Below are positions 11,701 through 20,431 of a stretch of 64,000 bases of DNA, one piece after another (within the stretch, counting starts at the first letter, position 1; every line of letters starts with the position of its first letter). The notes under the pieces were generated by a model. The model ran no database searches and had not been told where the DNA came from. It was given only the letters and a program-made list of their open reading frames with translations. Source of the DNA: Skeletonema tropicum (taxonomy: Eukaryota; Bacillariophyta; Thalassiosirophyceae; Thalassiosirales; Thalassiosiraceae); contig CM074129.1 in the NCBI GenBank assembly GCA_037178625.1, positions 1,302,001 through 1,366,000 on the forward strand, in the 5' to 3' direction. A program made the position numbers and the translations under genes.

Positions 11701-14129
11701 CTCTACCAATCATTCATGACCTCATTCGCCAACGCTCAGGGTTTAAGTTTATGACGAAAATCGATCTGAGTATGATGTTCTATGCCTTTGAACTCACTGA
11801 ACGTGCGAAGAACCTTGCCGTTATTTCAACACCGTTCGGTCTGTTCCGCTATACACGTGCTCCAATGGGTCTTCGTAATTCCCCTGCCTTCGCTCAAGCG
11901 GCGATCGAACAGTGTCTTGAGGGTATTCCTGATGTGTGTGCCTATATCGATGACATCGCGATCTGGTCTGATTCTTGGGAGGATCATTTGAAAACTCTTG
12001 AACAAGTTTTCTCTCGTCTGGAGGAGGCTGGTTTTAGTGTCAACCCCCTCAAGTGCGAATTTGGTATTTCGGAAGGGGATTTCTTGGGTCATTACCTCAC
12101 ACAAGATGGTATCAAGCCCTGGCAAAAGAAAGTTCAAGCCGTCCTCGACCTTCAACGACCTACGAATGCAAGTGAAGTGAGAACCTTTGTTGGACTCATC
12201 AATTGGTACCGTGACTTTTGGCCGAGACGAAGTCATTTATTATCTCCCTTCACTCAATTGATCCGTGGTCTGAAAGAGAAGAAAGCCCCTATTGAATGGA
12301 ACGATCATCTTGAGAAGTGCTTTAATGAAGTGAAGAATGTTATTGCCGCGGATGCTCTTTGTGCCTACCCTGATCACAACCAACCTTTTGAAATCTACAC
12401 GGACAGCAGTGACTATCAGTTGGGTGCTGCTATCTTGCAAGGTGGTCGGCCTGTTGCCTACTATTCCAAGCGCCTGACGGGCCCCCAAACTCGTTATTCT
12501 ACGATGGAAAAGGAGATGTTAGCTTTAGTTGCCACACTGCAGGAGTACCGCACTATGTTATTTGGTGCCAAAATCAAGCTCTTTACTGACCATCGCAATC
12601 TCACCTTTGCCAACCTAACCAATCAGCGCGTCCTTCGCTGGCGCTGCTTCCTCGAGACCTTTAATGCTGAATGGTATTATCACCCAGGAAAACTGAATGT
12701 CCTCGCGGATGCTTTTAGCCGTCTACCCAAGTTTGATTATTCTGGCCGTGAGGAGAGGAAGGATGATCTGCCCTCAACTCCAACTCCGTTCAATCCAGAT
12801 CCTGAAGCCCCGTCAGTCTTTGAAGAACAACTGTCGGAACTTGCCAGTGAAGATGAATTCCCGATCAATCATGTCCAAGTCCTAATGAATCTCCCTTCTA
12901 CCGTTCAGAACCCCCTCAGGTATGAATGGCTAGCGGAAACGCAAGCCAGCTGTGAAGCATTACAACAGCGCCTTACTCAAGATCCCACTCGGTATCACCG
13001 CAAGCCTTTTGGCCGCAACAACATCGAGCTTATCTGCTACAGCCCCACTCCTGAAGAGGAATCGAGCCTCAAAATAGTCCTTACTGATGAGACGGTTGAT
13101 GCGGCAGTTGAGTACTTTCATCTCCTGCTCAATCACCCTGGATCAAAGTCTCTCTCCCATGCCCTTGCCAAGTTCTACCATCCTCAGCTAGCCGCCCGAA
13201 TAGCAGCTTTTGCATGCGACATTTGTCAGCGAACCAAGAGAGGTGAGAGAGGATATGGCCATCTGCCCCCACGATCTGTCGAGGATTTGTATCCTTGGAA
13301 ACAATGTGATGTTGACCTTATTGGTCCTTGGTACGTAAGTACCTCCGGTCGCAGCGGCAAGTCCTACGAGTTTTATGCCCTTACGGCTATTGATCGAGCT
13401 ACTGGATTTCCAGATGGAATCATCATCAAGCGCAAGACAAGCGAAAATGTTGCTCGCAAGTTCAATGAAGTCTGGCTTTCAAGATACCCAAGACCCGAAG
13501 TCTGTGCCCATGACCAAGGAGGTGAATTTATCGGCCCTGAGTTTCAATCTCTTCTTCATGACGCAGGAATCGCATCGGCACCCTCTACAGCTCGTAATCC
13601 ACAAAGCAATGCAATTGTGGAGCGCCTTCATTTAACAATGGGTAACCGCATTCGAGCCCAGCTTGCCAATGAGAATCCTCGTACCTTAACTGAAGCCGAA
13701 AATATCATGTCCACGATCTTACAAGACACCCTTCATTCAATTCGGATGACTCCTTCTGAGTCTACTGGCTATGCTCCTGGTTCACTGTCATTCGGCCGCG
13801 ATATGATCTACAACGAACCTATTACCTTCGATATGGGATCAATCAACAACCGCCGTCAACGCCGTGTCGACAGAGACAACAAGAGAAGCAACTCCAAACG
13901 CTACAGCTTCGACTACATTGTCGGTGGCCAAGTCATGAAGAGAATCTTCGACCCAGCCAAGCTTGAGCATGTCTGGAGCGGTCCTTATCCCATTCTTCAA
14001 GTTCATGTCAATGGCAATATCACTATTGAACTCAACAAACATCTTCGTGAGCGTCTCAACATCAGACGGGTCAAACCTTACAAACAACCTACACCTTCGA
14101 TCTTACAACAATACGTTGCGCCCTCTTAG
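8739..14129 (+). CDS. Retrotransposon Gag-Pol polyprotein
   Basis: A single frame of 1796 residues. Residues 1 to about 300 are Gag-like and end in a very basic/acidic stretch and a Cys/His cluster (Cys326-x2-His ... Cys) that may be an aberrant zinc knuckle; a Gln/Pro-rich linker follows. The aspartic protease has Asp-Thr-Gly-Ala-Ser at 716-720. Reverse transcriptase carries the Arg-Ala-Pro-Met-Gly-Leu region and the catalytic Tyr-Ile-Asp-Asp at 1069-1072. RNase H shows Thr-Asp-Ser-Ser-Asp-Tyr-Gln-Leu-Gly-Ala (Asp1222). Integrase has a His-His-Cys-Cys zinc region near 1475-1510, then Asp1526, Asp1592 and Glu1628, an exact D-D-35-E spacing. A Gly-Pro-Tyr module follows near 1745-1760. No chromodomain is visible at the C-terminus. 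Gag and Pol are fused with no frameshift, unlike many Ty3/Gypsy elements. All catalytic residues are present, so the element may be autonomous. Confidence 0.95.
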   Translation: MSTSRNAWLLAIKIQQNQITASSHEQLINKHNYAEQELEGRRADGSTKKSKFIKIGSKSALGDQAELFILQNETYVKFCTQVQWAPETVFETYESDILVGTLKTIWDTTRANGHFWYDPNHPDAETMDGFIRLLGSVFIQWSKHDSPGDSLAMRIMSLEWKNHHYRGTFYDPQDFKRRLSALWLLCDMLPHTGPATTDNAKLKAVWNGLTDDAQLYIKDEQREDPFDAANGGANEMDWTDVFDLLQPYWNREFKKISDNYQEKKRKREDDDENDDDANDDGRKNRRRKNKYRNGDKRNGNQRNGGSKGDDKGDDRGTGKNPFYSQCKFHDNHKHQYKDCIFCPTGPKFDADKAKKFYDSGRAPDWYKKTYEKKVLNNNGPPQQQQYFVQPQFQQQQGVYMAMPTAASASQSQQQLQLPPPPSQIAPTFTTSTANPAPAQGGQRLYTMQTDANGNNYFVQAQLWNADPLGTYSISTTTSESITGYANGPKALQFQENMNAASANSAVKPDCVRVHRTAITAESIVRDNLYPTNSGRHCDKCHYDYSMAPGYEFSQTCLAVTNNSANENANCDLAQIFTQIFDDNATDRLIDGVTATNDFVNLELAMIDSPEYNAFWQNPVNPEPRPWDYSIFPSTGIEVSQVELAPLGNELDLPSVPNTCNEIQVDPQFSVEFDYSTVKVVYKTDHRGVSVPMATAYCLVKSVNGVRSNRFVKCLFDTGASTSMAHRSVLPLQAPIKPAPISTLCNTIAGNYQPVGLLTLEEMRFPEFDANLSVTSHDFLVFDSKCSFDLILGNDFLHKIGLKIHLDSLELEWLGKKVPMNSNFTKDRITAAVNSCLLEEEERDLNNYLDTFATAIADATYQEMNVQQAIKDNCGHLTTSQQNDLRALLFKHYKLFDGTLRTYKGGKMDIELEEGARPVHRRPYPTPRIHLETFKKELFRMVEINVLEKVTGPTAWALPTFPVAKKDGTIRVVSDLRELNKVIKPRDYTLPIIHDLIRQRSGFKFMTKIDLSMMFYAFELTERAKNLAVISTPFGLFRYTRAPMGLRNSPAFAQAAIEQCLEGIPDVCAYIDDIAIWSDSWEDHLKTLEQVFSRLEEAGFSVNPLKCEFGISEGDFLGHYLTQDGIKPWQKKVQAVLDLQRPTNASEVRTFVGLINWYRDFWPRRSHLLSPFTQLIRGLKEKKAPIEWNDHLEKCFNEVKNVIAADALCAYPDHNQPFEIYTDSSDYQLGAAILQGGRPVAYYSKRLTGPQTRYSTMEKEMLALVATLQEYRTMLFGAKIKLFTDHRNLTFANLTNQRVLRWRCFLETFNAEWYYHPGKLNVLADAFSRLPKFDYSGREERKDDLPSTPTPFNPDPEAPSVFEEQLSELASEDEFPINHVQVLMNLPSTVQNPLRYEWLAETQASCEALQQRLTQDPTRYHRKPFGRNNIELICYSPTPEEESSLKIVLTDETVDAAVEYFHLLLNHPGSKSLSHALAKFYHPQLAARIAAFACDICQRTKRGERGYGHLPPRSVEDLYPWKQCDVDLIGPWYVSTSGRSGKSYEFYALTAIDRATGFPDGIIIKRKTSENVARKFNEVWLSRYPRPEVCAHDQGGEFIGPEFQSLLHDAGIASAPSTARNPQSNAIVERLHLTMGNRIRAQLANENPRTLTEAENIMSTILQDTLHSIRMTPSESTGYAPGSLSFGRDMIYNEPITFDMGSINNRRQRRVDRDNKRSNSKRYSFDYIVGGQVMKRIFDPAKLEHVWSGPYPILQVHVNGNITIELNKHLRERLNIRRVKPYKQPTPSILQQYVAPS

Positions 14130-14135
14130 GAGGGG
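14128..14135 (+). other. Polypurine tract of the retrotransposon
   Basis: AGGAGGGG lies five bases upstream of the right LTR and overlaps the TAG stop codon of the polyprotein. This is the expected position of the plus-strand primer. Confidence 0.7.
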
Positions 14136-14140
14136 TCGAA

Positions 14141-14376
14141 TGTCACAGTCACCTGGACACGAATCTTATTTCATACTCTATGTTTCTCGTTTCTTGTTTT
14201 ATCGGATTTAAAAGTTGGCGCCCTTTCTCAAAGGGCTTATCAACAAGGGCTGCTCTGTTGCAGCTTGAACGTACATCTACTTTCAGTCAAACTAATCATA
14301 ATAATATCTTTGTTATCTACATCAATTGATATATCAATCTTATCCAATCCAACTGTATACTTAGTTGGAAGGGACA
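14141..14376 (+). repeat. Right LTR (236 bp)
   Basis: Reads as identical to the left LTR. It is followed at once by the second CTCAA target copy, after which the helicase reading frame resumes. Confidence 0.95.
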
Positions 14377-15753
14377 CTCAACATCATCAATTCAGTGAGG
14401 GCGGCGGTTGAAGATATCTCCACCTTACTTGATGACACTAATCGGGGCTTGAAATATGTTCGTGAGGATGATGCTTCCGATTTGATTGTGCGTCACTCAA
14501 CACTGTTAGGGCGCTTGATTCCTATCCGCCCTGATTGCGACAAGGACGAGAATGTGAGCTCTCCCTGGAATGCAAAAGAAGCTACGCGACGCCTGCGATT
14601 CCTTCTTGAACACTTCGCGAAGCTACTTCACATTGAGTTATTCAGCGAGGAAAATGCAAGAGCTTTGTACAAAGAAAAGACTGTGTCAGATGATGAGTAC
14701 AAGACCCTTTTTGAGCGTCTAAAAGTTGAGCTGCCCAAACTTGCACGTCTACACATGTCTACGATTGGTTCTTCTCATCGACTCCCTGGGGGGAACAATG
14801 AAAATGATGATGGTCTTTCTGGCAGACTTAAGGACTTATCTATTTCAGAGTCCCACGACGAAACTGAAGCAGATCCCCCGAAGGACACTATTGTTATCTT
14901 CGATGAATCTGGGTGCATTCCTTCGTATGAATTACTGGGTCTCTCTCGCCTTGGAAGACACATAAAGTCAATTGTGTTAGTGGGAGACAAGAAACAACTA
15001 CCACCCTACGATCCTATGCAAGGGAGGAGGGGTGGGAAGAATTCCCGTCTTGGTAATCTCAACGTGCAACCTAAGTTGAGTAGTCTTCTGGACTCTAGCG
15101 AGCTGACTGTTGACTCTGGAAAAGTCCTGCTCACTACACAGTACAGGGTTCCTAAAGATATCGCTGATATGCTAAACCATCGCGTCTATCGAGGACAGTA
15201 TAACACCTGTCCCCTTGCGAGAGTACCTCTTTCAGGTCTGCACATGGTGAATGTACCTTGGAGTGAACACAAGTTTAGGAAATATGTCAATCCAGATGAG
15301 ATCGATAAAGGTATTTCCACGCTTGAAAAGTTGATGATGGATTATGATATTTCTAGTACTCTCGTGATCACTCCGGTAAGTGATGAAGTATATATTTCTG
15401 TCTTGCTATCAAGATTATAATCTATTGACTCAAAAGAGCTTCCTCTCTATCTATTAATCCAGTACAAGAACCAACAACGTGAGTTTGAGTTTCAGCTGAA
15501 GAAGCATGGCCATATCAAAACCACTGTTTTGACCATCGATCAATGCCAGGGACAAGAAGCCGATGCTGTCATTTTTAGCTTGGTCCGCAAGCCAACAAAG
15601 TTCCTCACGCTAAACAGATTGAATGTTGCCCTGTCTCGGGTTAGGAAGAAACTCTACGTTCTAACCGATTTCCGTGATCTTAGGGCAGCTTGTCGTGATG
15701 AGGATTGGGAGTGTGCTCGTCTCGCTGCAGATATGTTGAATGATTTCATTTGA

Positions 15754-16055
15754 GAGAGAAAAATCTATCTGGTGCGAAGGCACAGAAGGGGGAAGGGGAG
15801 TAACTATACGTCAATAATAATATAAAAGATTATTTATCTTCTACGACGAGTACTTTCTTTTTGACGCATCCTACATATGCGTGGCACAAACCTGACCTTA
15901 TTCGATGATGTCTATACAAATTCGAAGCTGTTCATCTTCACTATCTTCTACAGAGAGCATTTTTCTTGACGTCGGTCGCTAGCATTTGTTTCTCATAACT
16001 ACTACATATCTAAATCATATGATTTTTCAACCTCTTCACTACCTTTGATTGCCTT
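15754..16055. other. Short convergent intergenic region
   Basis: About 300 A/T-rich bases between the 3' ends of the split helicase gene and the minus-strand membrane protein gene. I see nothing in it. Confidence 0.6.
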
Positions 16056-17333
16056 CTACACCTGAGCAAATCCTGCATTATCATATCCTGAGCTAACATC
16101 ATCCTCATCTTCCTCTTCGTCATCATTTTCCTCATGGGCCACATTGTTGTTAATGACATTCTTCGCTGCGCGAACTACAATTGTTGAGAGAATAATGTTG
16201 GCAAAGATGATTGCCATATATTTTGCAGCTGCAATAGCTCCGTCGGAGTATGTCATTGAGACTGGAGAAGATGGAGAGATGAGTTGGAAGAATACTCCAA
16301 ACTGAGGGTTTTGGTCAGGTCATGGAGTGCAGTGAAATGTTGTGTTAGACTACAATAAGTCCGAAGCAACTGCCACACTCTTTATGGTGTACACACTTAC
16401 CATATACCAAGCCAGTCCACCTCCGATTCCATAGCATAGCCCTTTCTTCTCCTTCCATGTTACATAGCACCCCACACCCAACAAAGCCAATAAGCTCGCA
16501 GTTGCCAACACTACATTAAACACTGCCGACCCAATCATCTTGTGAATGATAATATTCAAGTATGCCAAGTTCAACGCAAGATTGTACCCCGCATACATCT
16601 CAAATGGCAGCTTGAGAAAGAAATACTTCTGAATGCGATCTTTCAACTTATTGTTCTCGTCAATAGGACTGGGAGATGCGACATCATCCAATTTAAGAGT
16701 GCATTCTGCTGGTGCACCACGTCCCTGAAACCATTTTGTAATCTCACTAAACATATCTTCTTCCGATGGGGTTGTATCATTGTCCAATTGATATTTGATA
16801 ATGCTGAACAAAAAGTAGGTACTGAAACAGCTTCCTACGAATGCCAAAAACATAAAGTACAATTTGTCACTGTGCATCATCATTAATGTCGACGCGCATA
16901 AGGCTGGGTAGTGCACTACCGGTAACGATTGTTTGTATCCAGCTTGAGCAGCGAGTACATTGTAGCCAAGAAGCTCGCTTGACCATAATGAAGGGAGGAA
17001 GGATGCGGCGATAAACAGTCCCTGTAGGATGAATAGGAGGTACCAAATATATTGAGTGTAGGGTGCCACCGACAAAAGCGTTTGATTGGTGATCCAAACT
17101 TCATAATTATCATATTCATCATTGACCGACGTGTGGATTGAACCTAGACTGATGACTGTGGTGAGAGCATAGGATAGGGCGTTGATTAGGCGGAGTGTTT
17201 TGATGCGTGAGTCTTCGAACACATTGTCGGGAGACTCATCGATGTGAGCGATGTAGTCTGCTGTGACTGGGGATTTATCGGTGTGAGCGATATAGTCGTC
17301 TGTGACTGGGGTTGATTCTGAGGCCATTTCCAT
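16056..17333 (-). CDS. Multi-pass membrane protein of unknown function
   Basis: Two exons on the minus strand (17333-16401 and 16301-16056) with a 99-base GT-AG intron in phase 0 give about 392 residues. The N-terminus contains a short tandem repeat (two Asp-Tyr-Ile-Ala-His units). About seven to eight hydrophobic segments follow; the last spans the exon 2 start. The C-terminal tail is very acidic. The hydrophilic loop around residues 190-225 is rich in Asp/Glu/Ser. I do not recognise the family. An acceptor closer to exon 2 (near 16266) would put a stop in frame, so the acceptor after CCCTCAG was chosen. A second ATG two codons downstream is an alternative start. Confidence 0.72.
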
Positions 17334-17919
17334 GATTGTTTGTTTCTATCTGTACATTTAATAGATGGTGGACGCGCTGATAAAGGTAACGATATGATGT
17401 GTGCCTGGTAAGATGATGTTGTTCTCAGGTTGTTCGCCTCTTCGCCCAAAAAATTCACTCCAGAAATTTTATTGGAAAGGGTAGAGAACAGCAGTTGCGT
17501 CGCTGCGAACAGTACAAGTGGGCCAATTCTCAGGTGCCACTCTTGTTTTCTAGCAAGGAATAGCTATTGGCAAAGCATTTTTCTCTTCAGTGTGCAGCTC
17601 TTCGGACAGGATGAAGTGATAGTTTTCTCCCCTCCGACATGAACAATTTTGTGAGTGAAATGTGAAATCGCCGATCTGATGAAACCGCTTCGCTTTGTCC
17701 GATACGACTTTTACATAGCATAGTATCCAAGACAGCTCAGCTCACACTTTTTCATTCCCGAGTTTGCTCTTGCATCGATAGATCTTGCTTGTATTGTAGC
17801 TTGCAGCCACGACCCACAACAATCAGTGTCCCTCGCTCGATGTTGCCATAAATTGCAAATATCATCCAAGAGTAGATAAACCGTCAATAATAAACTTCAA
17901 GACCTAAACAACAACTACT
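17334..17919. other. Intergenic region, divergent promoters
   Basis: This stretch of 586 bases lies between two divergent membrane-protein genes. The segment around 17698-17727 (GATACGACTTTTACATAGCA) recurs at about 19410-19437 as part of the tandem duplication of the downstream gene. No gene is supported. Confidence 0.55.
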
Positions 17920-19125
17920 ATGTTCTCTTCAACTTCAAGCAACATCACCATCACCGAAATACCTCCACCCAATAACATGCTATCACCTCAAGACATAAAA
18001 GAACACCTGATTACAATAATCTTCAACGACGAACCCACTATCACAGATCTGTTCACTCTCGCCGTCGCATTTGCAATCATTTGGTGTCTTTTCTTCTCCG
18101 CTGTAAAGACCATCGTGCGGCCACTAATCCACAACAAAAAGTGGCTCCTTGATGCAATTTCGAAGGATTATGATAGGGGTGCAAAAAAAGCCTTTGAAGA
18201 TATGAAAATTGACATGACCAAGGATGAATACATCGCCTTCTCAATGAACTCTTGGCCGAGAATGCAGGCCATTTACATACAACACCTCGTCGGGTCCTTC
18301 TTCTGCATCCCGTCCATTTTGGGTATCGGGGACCCTTCGGTTGCCTCATCGCTCGCGGTATGCGGATTGCTCAGCGAGATTGGCTGGGAGCTTCAAGACA
18401 CGATCGAAATGATATTGGTTCGATCGTTCCATAAAGAGGGCAAGAAGATCTTTCCTGATGCCGTTTTCTTAATCTTTTTAGTGCATCACAGTTTGGCCTC
18501 CTGTCTGGGTATCCCTGTCATACTTTACTATCGTCATAGCAAATTGATCCACTGGCTATGCTTTGATTTGCAATTTGCTGCAGGATTGGCTCTATCTATT
18601 GGAGAGATTACAAAGGTGCTTGATATTACCAAGCCGAGGCACCTACGTCTTTTCAAGGCACTCAACTTTATTGCTCTCGTGACCATGGTTTGGACAAGGA
18701 TCATTCATTGGACATATCTCACAACTACGTTGTTTATCACTTGGTACAATGACAAGGCATGGGCATTCCTCTTCTTCGGGATAGTGTTATCGACTGCATT
18801 CACAGGCTTCAACTATGTCTGCTGTGTCAAACCATTCTACAAGAAGTTTGTCAAGTTCCTTTACGTCTCTGCGGAATACGAGGCGTTGCCTCCGGATGCT
18901 TCTGCAGATAGGAGGCGATCCTCTGTGATTCAACTTGATTTGGCAAGGGCGGAACTGCTTGAGGCGGAGCTGGCTGATTTTCAATCTCTATTCGAAAAAC
19001 GAGAAGTTTCAAGAAGGCAATCTGTGCCTGTATTGCGTGGTGTTCGTAGGGGATCACTTTTGGCATTGCAGTTGCAGCAGTCAAAGTCGTTTGGGCATGA
19101 TATGACAAAGTCAAAAGATCTGTAA
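17920..19125 (+). CDS. Multi-pass membrane protein, paralogue 1 (possible TLC-like fold)
   Basis: Single-exon frame of 401 residues. It has about six to seven hydrophobic segments: near 40-70, 115-150, 185-205, 215-235, 255-275 and 285-305. A Val-His-His-Ser-Leu-Ala motif in the fourth and the preceding Glu-x-x-Asp-Thr-Ile-Glu-Met pattern recall the His-His region of TLC-domain proteins (TRAM/LAG1/CLN8), but the match is weak and the function is unknown. The C-terminal tail (about 330-401) is cytosol-like, charged and Ser/Arg-rich, with several Arg-Arg-x-Ser phosphosite-like motifs. A tandem paralogue follows at 20432. The last 540 bases or so of the two coding regions read as almost identical, while the 5' half differs more. 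Confidence 0.8.
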   Translation: MFSSTSSNITITEIPPPNNMLSPQDIKEHLITIIFNDEPTITDLFTLAVAFAIIWCLFFSAVKTIVRPLIHNKKWLLDAISKDYDRGAKKAFEDMKIDMTKDEYIAFSMNSWPRMQAIYIQHLVGSFFCIPSILGIGDPSVASSLAVCGLLSEIGWELQDTIEMILVRSFHKEGKKIFPDAVFLIFLVHHSLASCLGIPVILYYRHSKLIHWLCFDLQFAAGLALSIGEITKVLDITKPRHLRLFKALNFIALVTMVWTRIIHWTYLTTTLFITWYNDKAWAFLFFGIVLSTAFTGFNYVCCVKPFYKKFVKFLYVSAEYEALPPDASADRRRSSVIQLDLARAELLEAELADFQSLFEKREVSRRQSVPVLRGVRRGSLLALQLQQSKSFGHDMTKSKDL

Positions 19126-19128
19126 TTT

Positions 19129-19405
19129 GTAATCTCCTTCGATTTCTTCATTGATACAGATGATACAGAATGTCTCAGAACAAGAACAGTCTCATGTGGA
19201 CATGTCACCTTCTGTCTTGTCAAGTAAAATAAGAGCAATGTTCATGCCCTAACCCTAACAATTACACTACAAATCATATCATTCTGATGCACAGCCTTTA
19301 TTTTATGTTATGCTCCCTCCTGTCCAAATTGCTTAGTCCATAGTATTCAGTATATTACATATTTCTCTTACTCCTTTGATTGACACACAGAAGATACAGC
19401 ATGTT
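19129..19405. repeat. Decayed copies of the VPS4 3' end
   Basis: Two segments (about 19140-19200 and 19308-19405) resemble the 3' coding end and flank of VPS4 at 22052-22135 and 21921-21965. A shared CCCTAACCCTAAC stretch lies between them at about 19250 and also at about 21990. The frame is broken by small insertions and stops. They are part of the tandem duplication that made the two membrane-protein paralogues. Confidence 0.7.
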
Positions 19406-19442
19406 GTGTCCGATACGACTTTTACATATCATAGTATAGACA

Positions 19443-19672
19443 AGGCCTTTGGAGATAGGGGGCTAGCCTATCCGATATCGGGGGGATTTCCCCGGTAAAC
19501 CCCCCCACAAGAAGGGGGGATGCCTATAGTTAGCGAAACTCCCGTGATTTTCGTCTAAAGCTAGCCAAATGTTGGCTAATATGGACCATTTTGCCCCCAT
19601 TTAGACATTTTGCCACCAGATCAGAACCCTCAATATCGGGGGACTTCCTCCTCGCCCCCTATCCAAAGGCCT
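19443..19672 (-). mobile_element. Foldback MITE, copy 2 (230 bp, inverted)
   Basis: Begins AGGCCTTTGGA and ends TCCAAAGGCCT, and matches copy 1 (322-547) in the opposite orientation over its full length, with scattered substitutions and a few indels. It sits just after the duplicated upstream segment of the membrane-protein gene, so it probably inserted after that duplication. Confidence 0.75.
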
Positions 19673-19799
19673 ACCCAAGACACCCGCCCCTTCATTGACA
19701 TTTTTGAGCTCAGCAGAGTTTGCATGCACACATCAGTATCTTGAAGCATGCAGCATGCAGTCAGATGCAGTCACGAGCCACGATGATCAGTCCATGTTG

Positions 19800-20299
19800 N
19801 NNNNNNNNNNNNNNNNNNNNNNNNNNNNNNNNNNNNNNNNNNNNNNNNNNNNNNNNNNNNNNNNNNNNNNNNNNNNNNNNNNNNNNNNNNNNNNNNNNNN
19901 NNNNNNNNNNNNNNNNNNNNNNNNNNNNNNNNNNNNNNNNNNNNNNNNNNNNNNNNNNNNNNNNNNNNNNNNNNNNNNNNNNNNNNNNNNNNNNNNNNNN
20001 NNNNNNNNNNNNNNNNNNNNNNNNNNNNNNNNNNNNNNNNNNNNNNNNNNNNNNNNNNNNNNNNNNNNNNNNNNNNNNNNNNNNNNNNNNNNNNNNNNNN
20101 NNNNNNNNNNNNNNNNNNNNNNNNNNNNNNNNNNNNNNNNNNNNNNNNNNNNNNNNNNNNNNNNNNNNNNNNNNNNNNNNNNNNNNNNNNNNNNNNNNNN
20201 NNNNNNNNNNNNNNNNNNNNNNNNNNNNNNNNNNNNNNNNNNNNNNNNNNNNNNNNNNNNNNNNNNNNNNNNNNNNNNNNNNNNNNNNNNNNNNNNNNN
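19800..20299. other. Assembly gap (500 Ns)
   Basis: Exactly 500 Ns. The gap lies between near-identical tandem paralogues and beside a MITE, so sequence may be missing or collapsed and the true length is unknown. Confidence 1.
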
Positions 20300-20431
20300 C
20301 CATAAATATCAATAGAGACATCAAACAATCATTGTACATCCAAGAGCACACCGTCAATAATAAACTTCAAGACATCAAAAACAACTTTGTTCTATGCAGG
20401 CAACATCACCGAAATACCTCCACCCAATAAC

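Larger units (their letters stand above)
8464..14376 (+). mobile_element. Complete Ty3/Gypsy-type LTR retrotransposon
   Basis: The 5913 bp element has 236 bp LTRs (8464-8699 and 14141-14376) that I read as identical base for base. Each begins TGTCAC and ends GGGACA. It is flanked by the 5 bp duplication CTCAA (8459-8463 and 14377-14381). One long polyprotein frame (8739-14129) has protease, reverse transcriptase, RNase H and integrase in the Ty3/Gypsy order. A polypurine tract precedes the right LTR. No standard TGG-initiated tRNA primer site is seen after the left LTR. Identical LTRs and an intact frame indicate a recent insertion. It sits in the same orientation as the helicase gene it interrupts. 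Confidence 0.95.
6399..15753 (+). pseudogene. UPF1-like SF1 helicase gene split by an LTR retrotransposon
   Basis: Exons are 6399-6700, 6782-7002, 7092-8463, then 14382-15375 beyond the insertion, and 15463-15753. Without the insertion and one CTCAA copy these sum to 3180 bases, an unbroken frame of 1059 residues. The N-terminus carries two Cys-rich zinc modules: a RING-like set (residues about 8-60) and an IBR-like set with Cys-x2-Cys, Cys-x4-Cys and Cys-x2-Cys spacing and a final His/Cys (about 125-172). The helicase core shows Walker A Gly-Pro-Pro-Gly-Ser-Gly-Lys-Thr (near 7997), motif II Asp-Glu-Ser-Gly, motif III Gly-Asp-Lys-Lys-Gln-Leu-Pro-Pro, Gln-Tyr-Arg, the Thr-Pro-Tyr-x-x-Gln element across the last intron, motif V Gln-Gly-Gln-Glu-Ala-Asp, and motif VI Ala-Leu-Ser-Arg-Val-Arg. 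These are SF1 UPF1-family motifs for RNA/DNA unwinding. In this allele translation should stop at 8812, losing motifs II-VI. Another haplotype may be intact. Confidence 0.85.

Noticed and set aside
19248..19262. Telomere repeat (CCCTAACCCTAAC)
   Set aside because: Only about two units, also present at 21990 within a local duplication; not a chromosome end.
19695..20430. Frames that run across the N gap
   Set aside because: They consist almost wholly of Ns.
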